Below, one piece after another: positions 1-9,113 of a stretch of 64,000 bases of DNA (positions are counted from its first letter, which is position 1; each line of letters begins with the position of its first letter). Source of the DNA: Rhizobium sp. Leaf262. GTDB taxonomy: Bacteria > Pseudomonadota > Alphaproteobacteria > Rhizobiales > Rhizobiaceae. Location of the stretch: NCBI RefSeq assembly GCF_001422245.1, contig NZ_LMMM01000019.1:1-64000 (forward strand). Reading direction: 5' to 3'. The notes under the pieces were generated by a model. That model ran no database searches. It was not told the origin of the DNA and was given only the letters and a program-made list of their open reading frames with translations. A program made the position numbers and the translations under genes.

Positions 1-54
1 AGCGGGCTTTGCTCGCGCAAGCGGCCCAGCGGGCTTTGCTCGCGCAAGCGGCCC
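1..54. repeat. 27-bp perfect tandem duplication
   Basis: Two identical adjacent 27-bp units (1-27 and 28-54) begin agcgggctttgctcgcgcaa and end gcggccc. The unit length is a multiple of three and both units are open in two forward frames, so it could lie in the 3' end of a gene cut by the window edge. I could not recognise a protein there. Confidence 0.85.
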
Positions 55-295
55 TGGCGACTGTTCGGGTTCGATGGAACGGCGGATGTACGACCGGGCT
101 CTGCCACGGGCTTGGTGTCCCAAAGGGGCTTAGGTCTCACATCCGCCACCGCAACCGGCATTAAAACGCCAAATGACGGTGAGGGGAAGTTACAAAGGGG
201 GGGGGGGAGCCACGCCCGCTGCCGCTTGATGGCGGAAGAACGCAAGCGGGATGCTATCCGCAAAAATTTCACTTAAATTCAGGAAAATCAAAATC
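1..295. other. unassigned region upstream of the tail module
   Basis: No gene can be supported here. Forward frames stay open from the window edge to stops at 131-133 and about 159, which could be the C-terminus of a preceding tail gene (a tape-measure protein would be expected in a GTA cluster), but the residues are not diagnostic. An 11-G run lies at 197-207 and is followed by a sequence resembling the outer end of the large inverted repeats found at 6308, 14008 and 41885, so a remnant of that repeat is possible. Confidence 0.4.
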
Positions 296-928
296 ATGGC
301 AGCATTTCATGAGGTGTGCTTTCCATTGCGGTTGGCGTTGGGGACCAGTGGGGGGCCGGTGCGGCGGACGGATATTGTCAATTTGTCCAATGGGCGGGAA
401 AACCGGAACCAGCGGTGGCGCAATTCCCGGCGGGCCTATGATGCCGGGTCGGGGGTGCGTTCTGTGAGCGACCTTTATGCGGTGCTGGAGTTTTTCGAGG
501 CGCGGGGCGGACAGCTCTATGGGTTTCGGTTTCGCGATCCGTTGGATTTCAAGTCCTGCCCGCCGCTGGCGGTGCCGAGCGCGATGGATCAGCGGATCGG
601 GACCGGGGATGGGGTGACGGCGGCGTTTTCGTTGCAAAAGACCTATGCCGATGCCGGTGGCGGGTGGACGCGGGCCATTGCCAAGCCGATGGAGGGATCG
701 GTGGTGATTTCGGTGAATGGCGTCGCGACCACGACTTTCAGCACTGATCATGCGACCGGAATTGTGACGTTTGCGGCGGGGCATGTTCCTGCTGCTGGTG
801 CGGCTATACGGGCGGGTTTCGAGTTCGACGTGCCTGTGCGGTTCGATATTGATCGCATCGATGTCAGCCTGAGCGCTTTTGAGGCCGGGCGTATTCCGTC
901 CATTCCGCTGGTGGAGATTTTGCCATGA
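296..928 (+). CDS. GTA/phage tail protein, DUF2460 family (RcGTA g12-like)
   Basis: A 210-residue protein of the DUF2460 family, a small tail or baseplate component conserved in Rhodobacter-type gene transfer agents and related prophages. The N-terminus (MAAFHEVCFPLRLALG, then GGPVRRTDIV and NRNQRWRNSRRAYDAG) and the later GGQLYGFRFRDPLDFKS segment are typical. I chose the ATG at 296 because it gives the family N-terminus and has an AGGA about 10 nt upstream; an ATG at 251 would add 15 atypical residues. Its stop overlaps the next start by 4 nt (ATGA), which indicates translational coupling in a tail operon. Confidence 0.85.
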   Translation: MAAFHEVCFPLRLALGTSGGPVRRTDIVNLSNGRENRNQRWRNSRRAYDAGSGVRSVSDLYAVLEFFEARGGQLYGFRFRDPLDFKSCPPLAVPSAMDQRIGTGDGVTAAFSLQKTYADAGGGWTRAIAKPMEGSVVISVNGVATTTFSTDHATGIVTFAAGHVPAAGAAIRAGFEFDVPVRFDIDRIDVSLSAFEAGRIPSIPLVEILP

Positions 929-1809
929 AGACCTTGCCCACGGCTCTGGCCGCGCATCTGGATGGTGAGGCGACGACGACGTGTCATTGCTGGAAGGTGA
1001 GCCTTCGTGATGGTGCGGTGCTTGGTTTTACTGAGCATGACGAGGCGCTGAGTTTTGGCGGCGTGACCTATCTGGCCGCGAGCGGTTTTCAGGCGGGTGA
1101 AAACGACAGCGAGACGGGACTTGCGGCAAGCAGTGGTGAGGTGGCAGGTGGGTTTTCCAGCGAGGCGGTGAGTGAGGCCGATCTGGCGGCGGGGCGTTAT
1201 GATGGCGCCAAGGTGGAGCTATACCTCGTGAACTGGCAGGCGCCGGAGCAGCATGTGCTGCTGAAGGTGCGCGAGATTGGCGAGGTGACGCGGGCGGGCG
1301 GTGCCTTTACGGCGGAGCTGCGCAGCTTTGCCCACAGACTAAGCCAGCCGCAGGGGCGGGTCTATGGCAGGCGGTGCGATGCGGCGCTGGGTGATGCCAG
1401 ATGCGGGGCTGATATTGCGGCGTTTCGGGCCGATGGCACGGTGGTCTCCGTGGATGGCAGCGGGCGGATGGTGGTGTCCGGGCTCGCGGCGTTTGCCGAA
1501 GGGTTTTTCAGGCAGGGTAAACTGATGTTTTCAAGCGGCGCAAATATAGGCCGCAGTTTCGATCTGGATGACCATGCGCTGCGTGACGGGGTGGCGAGTT
1601 TGAGTTTCTGGCTGCCGCTGGAGGTGGTGCCGCAAGCGGGTGATGCGTTCACCGTGACGGCGGGGTGTGACAAGAGCTTTGTCACCTGCAAAACGAAATT
1701 TGCCAACCATCTGAATTTCAGGGGCTTTCCACATATGCCGGGGGCGGATTTTGCCTATTCTTATGTGACGAGCCGCACGCAACATGATGGCGGAGCGCTG
1801 TTTTCATGA
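925..1809 (+). CDS. GTA/phage tail protein, DUF2163 family (RcGTA g13-like)
   Basis: A 294-residue DUF2163 protein, the usual partner of DUF2460 in GTA and phage tail-tip modules. The N-terminal half has the family pattern around WKVSLRDGAVLGFTEHDEAL. The C-terminus carries the Cys-containing block CDKSFVTCKTKF followed by NFRGFPHMPG, which is strongly conserved in this family. ATGA overlaps on both sides couple it to the DUF2460 gene and to the NlpC/P60 gene. It is probably structural in the distal tail; no enzymatic motif is evident. Confidence 0.85.
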   Translation: MKTLPTALAAHLDGEATTTCHCWKVSLRDGAVLGFTEHDEALSFGGVTYLAASGFQAGENDSETGLAASSGEVAGGFSSEAVSEADLAAGRYDGAKVELYLVNWQAPEQHVLLKVREIGEVTRAGGAFTAELRSFAHRLSQPQGRVYGRRCDAALGDARCGADIAAFRADGTVVSVDGSGRMVVSGLAAFAEGFFRQGKLMFSSGANIGRSFDLDDHALRDGVASLSFWLPLEVVPQAGDAFTVTAGCDKSFVTCKTKFANHLNFRGFPHMPGADFAYSYVTSRTQHDGGALFS

Positions 1810-2240
1810 GCGGGATTGGCGACAGGGTTTTAGCGGTTGCCGAGGGCTGGATCGGCACGCCTTACCGGCATCAGGCCGGCATGAAGGGCGTGGGCTGCGA
1901 TTGTCTGGGCCTTGTGCGCGGCATCTGGCGCGAGCTTTACGGGGAGGAGCCCGAACTGCCGCCGCCCTATGCGCGCGACTGGGCCGAACGCGGCGGCGAG
2001 GACCGGCTGATGGCGGCAGCGGAGCGGCATTTCACGCCGCTTGCGAGCATGGCGGATGCGCTGCCGGGTGACATGCTGCTGTTTCGCTGGCGTCCGGAAT
2101 TTGCGGCCAAGCATGTGGGCATTCTGGCAAGACCCGATCACTTCATTCATGCCTATGAGGCCGCGTCCGTGCTGCGCTCGGCGCTGGTGCCGTCGTGGCG
2201 CAGGCGGGTTGCTGGCGTTTTTCGATTTCCGGAGAAGTGA
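1806..2240 (+). CDS. NlpC/P60 cell-wall peptidase of the tail module (RcGTA g14-like)
   Basis: A 144-residue NlpC/P60-type cysteine peptidase, expected to cut peptidoglycan peptides when the particle contacts a recipient cell. The predicted catalytic Cys is C33 in GCDCLGLVRG. The partner His is probably H103 in AKHVGILA, with a further polar site at H115 (FIHAYE). It is coupled by ATGA to the upstream DUF2163 gene and followed after 3 nt by the large tail-tip gene. Size and position match the fourth-last tail gene of RcGTA-like clusters. Confidence 0.85.
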   Translation: MSGIGDRVLAVAEGWIGTPYRHQAGMKGVGCDCLGLVRGIWRELYGEEPELPPPYARDWAERGGEDRLMAAAERHFTPLASMADALPGDMLLFRWRPEFAAKHVGILARPDHFIHAYEAASVLRSALVPSWRRRVAGVFRFPEK

Positions 2241-2243
2241 CTG

Positions 2244-5200
2244 ATGGCAACCCTTGTTCTACAGGCGGCTGGCGCTGCAATCGGCAGCATTTTCGGGCCT
2301 GTTGGTGCGATCATCGGCAGGGCGGCGGGGGCGTTGGCGGGGAGTGCGGTCGATAGCGCTCTTTTTTCCTCTTCGAAAACGGTGAGCGGTGCGCGGCTTT
2401 CTACGGCGCGCATTCCGGGGGCTGAAGAGGGGGCGGCGATTGCGCGGGCTTATGGCACGGTGCGGATCGGCGGTACGCTGATCTGGGCCACGCGCTTTGA
2501 AGAGAGCGTGACGCGGGAGCGGCAGGGCGGCAAGAGTTCCAGTAGCAGCAGCACGACCGTCGACACGTTTCAATATTTCGCCAATCTGGCCGTGGGCCTG
2601 TGTGAAGGCGAGGTGGCCATGGTGCGGCGGGTGTGGGCCGATGGGCAGGAATTGGATCTGACCGGCATCGAAATGCGGTTCTACCCCGGTAGCGAAACGC
2701 AGCTTCCCGACCCGCTGATCGAGGCGAGGCAAGGGGCGGGCAATGCGCCTGCCTATCGCGGGCTGTCCTATGTCGTGTTCGAGCGCTTGCCGCTGGATGG
2801 TTTCGGCAATCGTATCCCACTGCTGCAGTTCGAGGTGGTGAGGCCCATCGGCAAGCTGGAGGGGCAGATCCGGGCGGTGACGGTGATACCGGGGGCGACC
2901 GAGCATGGTTATGCGACGGTTGCTGTGTCCGAGCGGGCCGGGGCGGGCGAGAGCCGGGTGATGAACCGGCATACGCTAGCGGCTGCGACCGATTGGCAGG
3001 CTTCCATCGATGAATTGCAGGCGCTGTGCCCCAATCTGGAGAGTGTGGCGCTGGTGGTGACGTGGTTCGGCACGGATATGCGCGCGGGGGAATGCCGCAT
3101 TCTGCCCGGCGTGGAAGTGGCCTATCGCGACCGTGAAAGCGCCTATTGGTCTGTCGCGGGCATGGGGCGCGGGCAGGCGCGGCTGGTGAGTCAGCGCGAT
3201 GGTGGCCCGGCTTATGGCGGGACGCCCAGTGATGCGAGCGTGCTGCAGGCCATTGCCGATTTGAAGGCGCGGGGCTTGAAGGTGTGCCTTTATCCCTTCG
3301 TGATGATGGACATACCGGCGGGCAATGCTCTGCCTGACCCTCATGGCAAAAGCGAACAGGATGCCTATGGCTGGCGTGGCAATATTACCTGCCATCCGGC
3401 AGCGGGGCAGGCGGGCAGTGTGGACCGCATGGGCGCGGCGCGGACGCAGGTCGCGAGTTTTTGCAATCGCGCCGATGGGTACCGCCGCATGGTACTGCAT
3501 TATGCGGCGCTGGCAAAGCAGGCGGGCGGGGTGGACGCGTTTCTGATCGGTTCCGAGTTGCGCGGGCTGACGCGGGTGCGGGGAGAGGGCAACAGCTTTC
3601 CCTTCGTGGAAGAGCTGGTGCGGTTGGCGGGAGATGTGCGCGCCGTCGTGGGTGCGTTGACGAAGCTGACTTACGCTGCCGACTGGAGCGAATATTTTGG
3701 CTATCATCCGGCGGATGGTTCGGGCGACGTGTTCTTCAATCTCGATGCGCTGTGGGCGAGCCAGCATATCGATGCTGTGGGCATCGACAATTATATGCCG
3801 CTATCCGACTGGCGCGATGAGGATGTGCTTGAGGGTAACCCGGATGGTTTCGATGGAGCCGACGATGCGGCGGGGTTTGGCCGCAGCATCGAGGGCGGCG
3901 AGGGATTTGATTGGTATTATGCCAGTGAGGCGGACCGGGCGAGCCGCAAGCGCAGCGCCATTTCCGACGGGTTGAAGGGCAAGCACTGGGTCTATCGTAA
4001 CAAGGATTTGCGCGGTTGGTGGCTGAACCGGCATTATGACCGGGTGGGTGGTGTGGAACGTGTGACGCCGAGCGCCTGGGTGCCGGGCATGAAGCCGATC
4101 TGGTTTACTGAACTGGGCTGCCCGGCCATCGACAAGGGCGCAAACCGACCCAACACCTTTATCGACCCGAAATCGTCAGAAAGCGCTTATCCGCATTTTT
4201 CCAGCCGCATGCGCTGCGACAGCCAGCAGCGGCGGTTTCTGGAGGCGCATCACGACCACTGGTCAGGTGGTTCTGCGCTGGCTGGCATGGTCGATCCAGC
4301 AAGGGTTTTCGTCTGGACGTGGGATGCGCGGCCTTACCCGGCCTTTCCGCAGGATTCGGCGACATGGAGTGACGGGGCCAATTGGCGCACCGGCCATTGG
4401 CTGAATGGCAGGCTGGGGGCGGCGACGCTGGCCGATCTGATTGCGGCGGTTCTGACGGAGCATGGTTTTGCGGATTTCGATGTGTCTGCCGTAACAGGCG
4501 ATGTGGCGGGTTATGCGCAGGGCGATGTGACGGCGGCGCGCAGCCTGCTGGAACCATTGTTGGAAGCGTTTCAGGTGGATGTGATTGAGGACGCGGCAGC
4601 GTTGCGCTTCATCTCACGCGGAAAGGCGGCGACGAAGACGAAAGTGGTGTCGGCTTTTGCCGATATCGAGGACTCGGCACTTTGGTCTGAGGCGCGCGGG
4701 CATGAGAGCGATTTTGCAGCGGAAGCGGTGCTGACGGCGTATAATCCGGCGCTGGATTATGAGCAGGCCAGCGTGCGCTCACGCCGTATCGATAACGCCG
4801 GCAACCGGGTGCTTCGGTATGATCTGGGCGCTGTGCTGGCGCAGGAGACCGCGCAGAATGCGGTGGAGGCGCTGTTGCGCGACAACCGTCTGGCGCGGCG
4901 CACTGTGCGCTTTTCGATTGCGCCGAACGAGATCGCGCTCGACCCCGGCGACTGCGTGGAACTGGAAGGTGGGCCGAGCGGGCGGTTTCTGGTGAGCCGG
5001 ATCGAGGATGGCGATGTCAGGCGCATCGAGGCGCGGGAATTTGCGCCATCGGCCATTGCCCTTTCCGGCGAGGCGGAGACGCCGCGTACGGGCGGTGGCA
5101 GTGCTGCCAGCGGGTTCGACCCTGACATCGTGCTGATGGATTTGCCGCGTTATGAGGCGGGCGATGCGCAGGGTTTTGCCCGGATAGCGGCTTTTGCCAA

Positions 5201-6041
5201 GCCGTGGCGGCGCATGGCGCTATCCGCTTCTGCCGGAACCGAGGGGTACGAGGCGCGGGCCCTGTTGGACCAGCCTGCGAAGATTGGTGCGCTTGCGAGC
5301 GCCGTGCCGAGGGGATTTGCCGGAAGGTTCAATGCTGGTGGGGCAATCGAGCTCACGTTGCCTTACGGCGATCTGGCCTCTGCTTCCGACCTTGCGGTGC
5401 TGAATGGGGCGAACCGCATCGCTATTCGCGGCGAGGGCGGGGCTTGGGAGGTTGCGGCTTTCGCCAAGGCTGAAGAGGTGGCGGTAAACCGCTGGCGGCT
5501 GACACGGCTGCTGCGCGGGCTTGCTGGCACCGAGGATGCGATGGCGGCGGGTTCCATTGCCGGTGCCGAGGTGGTGGTGCTGGATGCGGGCGTGGTGCCG
5601 ATGGGGCTGCGCGGCGGCGAACGTGGGCTGCAACTGAACTGGATTATCGAGGCGGCCGGCGGGCAGATTTCTAGCGTTGGTCCCTTCGCCTTTGCCGGTG
5701 GACTGCGGGCGGAGACGCCGCTGGCACCGGTGCATCTGTGCGGGATGCGAAGCGCGGAAGGCGTGCGCCTGACATGGGTGCGGCGCGGGCGCGTAGAAGC
5801 CGATGGCTGGGACGCCGCCGATATTCCGCTGGATGAGGTGGCAGAGCGCTACCGGGTCGAAATCCTATCCGACGATGTGGTGCGGCGAACAATCGAGGTG
5901 AGCGAAGCGGCCTGCCTTTATGCCGCGAGCGACGAGCTGGCGGATTTCGGTGCGATGCAGACGACGCTTGCGATTCGGGTGCGCCAGCTTGGCCGGGCGG
6001 TGCCGCTGGGCATCGCGGCGAGCGCCGTTTTGCGTGTTTAA
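2244..6041 (+). CDS. GTA tail-tip/host-specificity protein with TIM-barrel-like domain (RcGTA g15-like)
   Basis: A 1265-residue protein, the largest of the module. The N-terminus (about 1-60) is Gly/Ala-rich and hydrophobic. A long central part (about 240-700) looks like the GTA TIM-barrel domain, with FLIGSELRGLTRVRG, the VGIDNYMPLSDWRD segment and WFTELGCPAIDKGANRP, which resemble glycoside-hydrolase barrels. The later part (about 700-1000) resembles phage tail protein beta domains. The family is thought to form the fibre or megatron at the tail tip that contacts the cell surface. The ATG at 2244 follows the previous stop by 3 nt. Confidence 0.85.
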   Translation: MATLVLQAAGAAIGSIFGPVGAIIGRAAGALAGSAVDSALFSSSKTVSGARLSTARIPGAEEGAAIARAYGTVRIGGTLIWATRFEESVTRERQGGKSSSSSSTTVDTFQYFANLAVGLCEGEVAMVRRVWADGQELDLTGIEMRFYPGSETQLPDPLIEARQGAGNAPAYRGLSYVVFERLPLDGFGNRIPLLQFEVVRPIGKLEGQIRAVTVIPGATEHGYATVAVSERAGAGESRVMNRHTLAAATDWQASIDELQALCPNLESVALVVTWFGTDMRAGECRILPGVEVAYRDRESAYWSVAGMGRGQARLVSQRDGGPAYGGTPSDASVLQAIADLKARGLKVCLYPFVMMDIPAGNALPDPHGKSEQDAYGWRGNITCHPAAGQAGSVDRMGAARTQVASFCNRADGYRRMVLHYAALAKQAGGVDAFLIGSELRGLTRVRGEGNSFPFVEELVRLAGDVRAVVGALTKLTYAADWSEYFGYHPADGSGDVFFNLDALWASQHIDAVGIDNYMPLSDWRDEDVLEGNPDGFDGADDAAGFGRSIEGGEGFDWYYASEADRASRKRSAISDGLKGKHWVYRNKDLRGWWLNRHYDRVGGVERVTPSAWVPGMKPIWFTELGCPAIDKGANRPNTFIDPKSSESAYPHFSSRMRCDSQQRRFLEAHHDHWSGGSALAGMVDPARVFVWTWDARPYPAFPQDSATWSDGANWRTGHWLNGRLGAATLADLIAAVLTEHGFADFDVSAVTGDVAGYAQGDVTAARSLLEPLLEAFQVDVIEDAAALRFISRGKAATKTKVVSAFADIEDSALWSEARGHESDFAAEAVLTAYNPALDYEQASVRSRRIDNAGNRVLRYDLGAVLAQETAQNAVEALLRDNRLARRTVRFSIAPNEIALDPGDCVELEGGPSGRFLVSRIEDGDVRRIEAREFAPSAIALSGEAETPRTGGGSAASGFDPDIVLMDLPRYEAGDAQGFARIAAFAKPWRRMALSASAGTEGYEARALLDQPAKIGALASAVPRGFAGRFNAGGAIELTLPYGDLASASDLAVLNGANRIAIRGEGGAWEVAAFAKAEEVAVNRWRLTRLLRGLAGTEDAMAAGSIAGAEVVVLDAGVVPMGLRGGERGLQLNWIIEAAGGQISSVGPFAFAGGLRAETPLAPVHLCGMRSAEGVRLTWVRRGRVEADGWDAADIPLDEVAERYRVEILSDDVVRRTIEVSEAACLYAASDELADFGAMQTTLAIRVRQLGRAVPLGIAASAVLRV

Positions 6042-6075
6042 ACTTCACAATAACGTCAACGAGAAAGGACAAGAT

Positions 6076-6282
6076 ATGGACGACATGAAGGCTTGGTATC
6101 AATCCAAAACCGTCTGGGGCGCGCTGATTGCAGTGCTGGCGCCGCTGCTGCATGTGGTGGGGCTGAACCTGCCGGCGGGGTTTGAAGGTGAGCTTGCCGA
6201 GGGGCTGGTGACAGTGGCCGGTGGTGTGGGCGGGCTGGTTGCGCTGTATGGGCGATTGGCGGCGACGAGTGTTATTCGGTAG
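6076..6282 (+). CDS. small membrane protein at the end of the tail module, holin-like (tentative)
   Basis: A 68-residue protein starting at an ATG behind the Shine-Dalgarno GAGAAAGGA. It has a short charged N-terminus (MDDMKAWYQSKTVWG), a hydrophobic segment (about 16-33), an acidic linker and a second hydrophobic Gly/Val-rich segment (about 46-60). Size, topology and location directly after tail genes resemble small phage holins or holin-like accessory proteins. The gene sits 34 nt downstream of the tail-tip gene, on the same strand. The lysis role is inferred only from context. Confidence 0.6.
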   Translation: MDDMKAWYQSKTVWGALIAVLAPLLHVVGLNLPAGFEGELAEGLVTVAGGVGGLVALYGRLAATSVIR

Positions 6283-6307
6283 GGGGATTTTGGGTTGTGG
6301 GCAGTGG

Positions 6308-6486
6308 GTGTGGCTTACCCCCCTCTGCCTTGCCAGGCATCTCCCCCTCAAGGGGGGAGATCGACTCGCGGGTAGGGGTCGACCATCTCTGATGCTGCGG
6401 ATTGAGTTGGGAGCGAGCGGCTTTCCGATCTCCCCACGTGAGGGGGAGATGCCCGGCAGGGCAGAGGGGGGTGAGCCACACCCGCT
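6308..6486. repeat. large intergenic inverted repeat (RIME-like), copy 1
   Basis: Two arms of about 54 bp in opposite orientation: left 6308-6361 (begins tgtggcttacccccctctgc) and right about 6426-6481 (ends gggtgagccaca). Each arm contains a smaller palindrome of the type atctccc...gggagat. The copies at 14008-14179 and 41885-42100 share both arms. The architecture fits the RIME family described in rhizobia; the name is from memory. Confidence 0.8.
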
Positions 6487-6611
6487 ACCCTTCAACTTAC
6501 CCTCAATTCCACCACACCCCACATTCATTTGCCATTCAGAAGGTTTACGCTACATATTCGGGCAAGAGTTCGTTTCGACGTGCATCCAATTTGTCTGTGG
6601 AAGTTTTTGCA

Positions 6612-6881
6612 ATGGCATCACCTCTCATCATCGCGACGCTTGCAGCCGGTCTGGCCGGTTTCCCTGCGCCGCAGGCTGATGGGCAGGTGGGGAATGGTGG
6701 CGCGCACGTCATGCAGGTGGCCAGCGATTGCTCATCGGCGGTGTCGCGTGTGGTGCGGGAAACCGGCGGACAGCTCCTGTCGGTCTATCCTTCCAATGAC
6801 GGCCAGAACTGCGTCGTGACCGTGCTGGTGCAGGGCAATGGCGAGCGTCCGCGCAAGGTGACGATGCGCGTGCCGATGTAG
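6612..6881 (+). CDS. feuN: small periplasmic modulator of FeuPQ (FeuN-like)
   Basis: An 89-residue protein with a clear Sec signal peptide (MASPLIIATLAAGLAGFPAP, cleavage around residue 20-24) and a short mature domain containing two Cys (SDCSSAV and QNCVVTV), possibly a disulfide. The ATG at 6612 has GGAAG 8 nt upstream. It lies about 100 nt upstream of feuP. In Sinorhizobium meliloti, FeuN is a small periplasmic protein encoded just upstream of feuP that restrains the FeuQ kinase. Position, size and export match; sequence homology was not tested. An upstream in-frame extension would run into the inverted repeat and is not credible. Confidence 0.6.
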   Translation: MASPLIIATLAAGLAGFPAPQADGQVGNGGAHVMQVASDCSSAVSRVVRETGGQLLSVYPSNDGQNCVVTVLVQGNGERPRKVTMRVPM

Positions 6882-6978
6882 GTAAAGCCCCATCGAAATC
6901 TCCTTTAATCTGTTATAGATATGATTTGCATGGCCGTTGCGCTGCAGAAGCGACGGATGGAATGAAAAGGGACTGATG

Positions 6979-7650
6979 ATGCGCATTCTCGTGGTCGAGG
7001 ACGATACCAACCTCAATCGACAGCTGACCGACGCGCTGAAAGAAGCGGGTTATGTCGTCGATCAGGCCTTTGACGGCGAAGAAGGGCATTATCTGGGCGA
7101 TACCGAACCCTATGACGCGATCGTGCTCGATATCGGTCTGCCGCAGATGGACGGGATTACCGTTGTCGAGAAATGGCGTGCCAGCGGCAAGTCCATGCCG
7201 GTCCTCATTCTGACCGCGCGCGACCGCTGGAGCGACAAGGTGGCGGGTATCGATGCCGGTGCCGACGACTATGTGACCAAGCCATTCCATGTGGAAGAAG
7301 TGCTGGCGCGCGTGCGCGCCCTCATTCGCCGCGCGGCAGGCCATGCGTCGTCCGAAATCGTCTGCGGCCCGGTGCGTCTGGATACCAAGTCCTCCAAGGC
7401 AACCGTCAATGGTGTGACGCTGAAGCTGACCTCGCATGAGTTTCGCCTGCTGTCCTACCTGATGCATCATATGGGCGAGGTCGTTTCGCGCACCGAACTG
7501 GTCGAGCATATGTACGATCAGGATTTTGACCGCGATTCCAATACGATCGAGGTGTTCGTTGGCCGTCTGCGCAAGAAGCTGGGCGTCGATCTGATCGAGA
7601 CCATCCGTGGCCTCGGCTACCGGATGCAAGCACCCGCAGATGCGAAGTAA
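6979..7650 (+). CDS. feuP: OmpR-family response regulator FeuP
   Basis: A 223-residue regulator with an N-terminal receiver domain (acidic pair D8/D9, phosphoacceptor D51 in VLDIGLPQMDG, T79, K101 in VTKPF) and a C-terminal winged-helix domain (LTSHEFRLLSYLMHH, then VGRLRKKLG). I chose the second of two adjacent ATGs (6979) because AAAAGGGA lies at a better distance; 6976 is the alternative. The stop overlaps the kinase start by 11 nt. In rhizobia FeuPQ is needed for expression of genes including the cyclic glucan exporter ndvA and for symbiosis. Confidence 0.9.
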   Translation: MRILVVEDDTNLNRQLTDALKEAGYVVDQAFDGEEGHYLGDTEPYDAIVLDIGLPQMDGITVVEKWRASGKSMPVLILTARDRWSDKVAGIDAGADDYVTKPFHVEEVLARVRALIRRAAGHASSEIVCGPVRLDTKSSKATVNGVTLKLTSHEFRLLSYLMHHMGEVVSRTELVEHMYDQDFDRDSNTIEVFVGRLRKKLGVDLIETIRGLGYRMQAPADAK

Positions 7651-9040
7651 TTCACTCACCGCCCGCGTTCTGCTGCTGGCATCGGCCTGGTCCGTTCTGG
7701 CACTGGTGGTAATCGCGGTGGTGATTTCCACGCTCTACCGACAGGGCGTGGAGCGCAGCTTTACCGATCTGCTGCGCGCACAGCTTTATAACGTCATCAA
7801 TTCCATTACCGTTTCCAACGAAAACACGCTGGCGGGAAGCCCGCAGCTGGGGGATCTCAGGTTTTCGCAGCCCGATACCGGCTGGTACTGGGTGGTGGAG
7901 CCGCTGGGCAATTTCCAGACCGCACCGCTTGTCTCATCGTCTCTGGGCGTTTCGACGCTGCCGGTGCCGGGCATTCTGGATGTGCCTTTCGACAATCGCT
8001 ACGAGCGTTATTACGTTGTGACGGACGAGGCCGGGAACCGCGTGCAGGTGGCCGAAACCGAAGTTGTGCTGGACGGCGAGGGCCGGGCAGCGCGGTTTCG
8101 TGTGACCGGCAATCTCAATGTCGTGGAAGACGATGTGCGCGATTTTTCCAACAGTCTTTATCTGGCGCTGGCCGTGTTCGGCGTCGGCAGTCTTGTCGTG
8201 AACGGTCTTGCCATTCTCTACAGTCTGCGACCGCTGGACAAGGCGCGTGTGGCGCTGGGCAAGATACGTGGTGGCGATGCCGAGCGGCTGGAAGGGGAAT
8301 TCCCAAGAGAAATCCAGCCCTTGGCGACCGAAATCAATGCATTGATCGAGAGCAACCGGCGACTAGTGGAGCGGGCGCGCATGCAGGTTGGCAATCTGGC
8401 GCATTCGCTGAAAACCCCGATTGCCGTTCTTCTGAACGAGGCCCGCACGCTGGACAGCCACCACGGCGATCTGGTGCGGGGGCAGGTGGATGCCATGCAG
8501 GCGCAGGTGCAATCCTATCTTTCCCGCGCCCGCATTGCCGCCCAGCGCGGCTCCATTCTGGCACGTGCGGAGGCAGAACCGGCGCTGGAACGGCTGGTGC
8601 GGGTGATGCGCCGCCTGAACCCGGACAAGACATTCGAGCTGGACATGCAGCAGCCGACTATCGTGCTGGCCATGGAACAGCAGGATCTGGAAGAGGCCGT
8701 CGGTAATCTTCTGGAAAATGCTTCGCGTTTTGCCGAAACCAAGGTGGTGATCACGGTGACGTCTGGCACGCATCCGTCTTCCGACCCCGATGTGATGCGC
8801 AGGTCCTGGGTGACGCTTCTGGTGGAAGACGACGGGCCGGGGCTGGAGCCGGATCAGATCACCGAAGCGATGAAGCGAGGCAGGCGTCTGGACGAGAGCC
8901 GTCCGGGCACCGGGCTTGGTCTTTCCATCGTCAGCGAGGTGGTTTCTGAATACCACGGCACCTTTGCGATGTCGCGCAGCCCGCTGGGCGGTCTGAAAGC
9001 GGAATTGCTTCTACCCGGACTTTCGAAAGAGCTTGCATGA
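7640..9040 (+). CDS. feuQ: sensor histidine kinase FeuQ
   Basis: A 466-residue membrane kinase: TM1 about 9-31, a periplasmic domain of about 140 residues, TM2 about 174-197, a linker, then the H-box NLAHSLKTPIAVLLNEA with the phosphorylated His at about 255. ATPase boxes follow: N-box NLLENASRFA, G1 DDGPGLEP, G2 GTGLGLSIVSE. The ATG at 7640 lies inside the 3' end of feuP. The periplasmic domain is the expected contact surface for the small exported protein encoded upstream. Together they form the feuNPQ signalling unit. Confidence 0.88.
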   Translation: MRSNSLTARVLLLASAWSVLALVVIAVVISTLYRQGVERSFTDLLRAQLYNVINSITVSNENTLAGSPQLGDLRFSQPDTGWYWVVEPLGNFQTAPLVSSSLGVSTLPVPGILDVPFDNRYERYYVVTDEAGNRVQVAETEVVLDGEGRAARFRVTGNLNVVEDDVRDFSNSLYLALAVFGVGSLVVNGLAILYSLRPLDKARVALGKIRGGDAERLEGEFPREIQPLATEINALIESNRRLVERARMQVGNLAHSLKTPIAVLLNEARTLDSHHGDLVRGQVDAMQAQVQSYLSRARIAAQRGSILARAEAEPALERLVRVMRRLNPDKTFELDMQQPTIVLAMEQQDLEEAVGNLLENASRFAETKVVITVTSGTHPSSDPDVMRRSWVTLLVEDDGPGLEPDQITEAMKRGRRLDESRPGTGLGLSIVSEVVSEYHGTFAMSRSPLGGLKAELLLPGLSKELA

Positions 9041-9113
9041 CGGCCAAAAACTGGCATGACATTCCCTTGAGGAATGACCGCGCCAGGATGGCGCGTTGAG
9101 AAGGAGTGTATTC

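Noticed and set aside
1..54. CRISPR-like array
   Set aside because: Two directly adjacent copies without spacers; no cas genes nearby.
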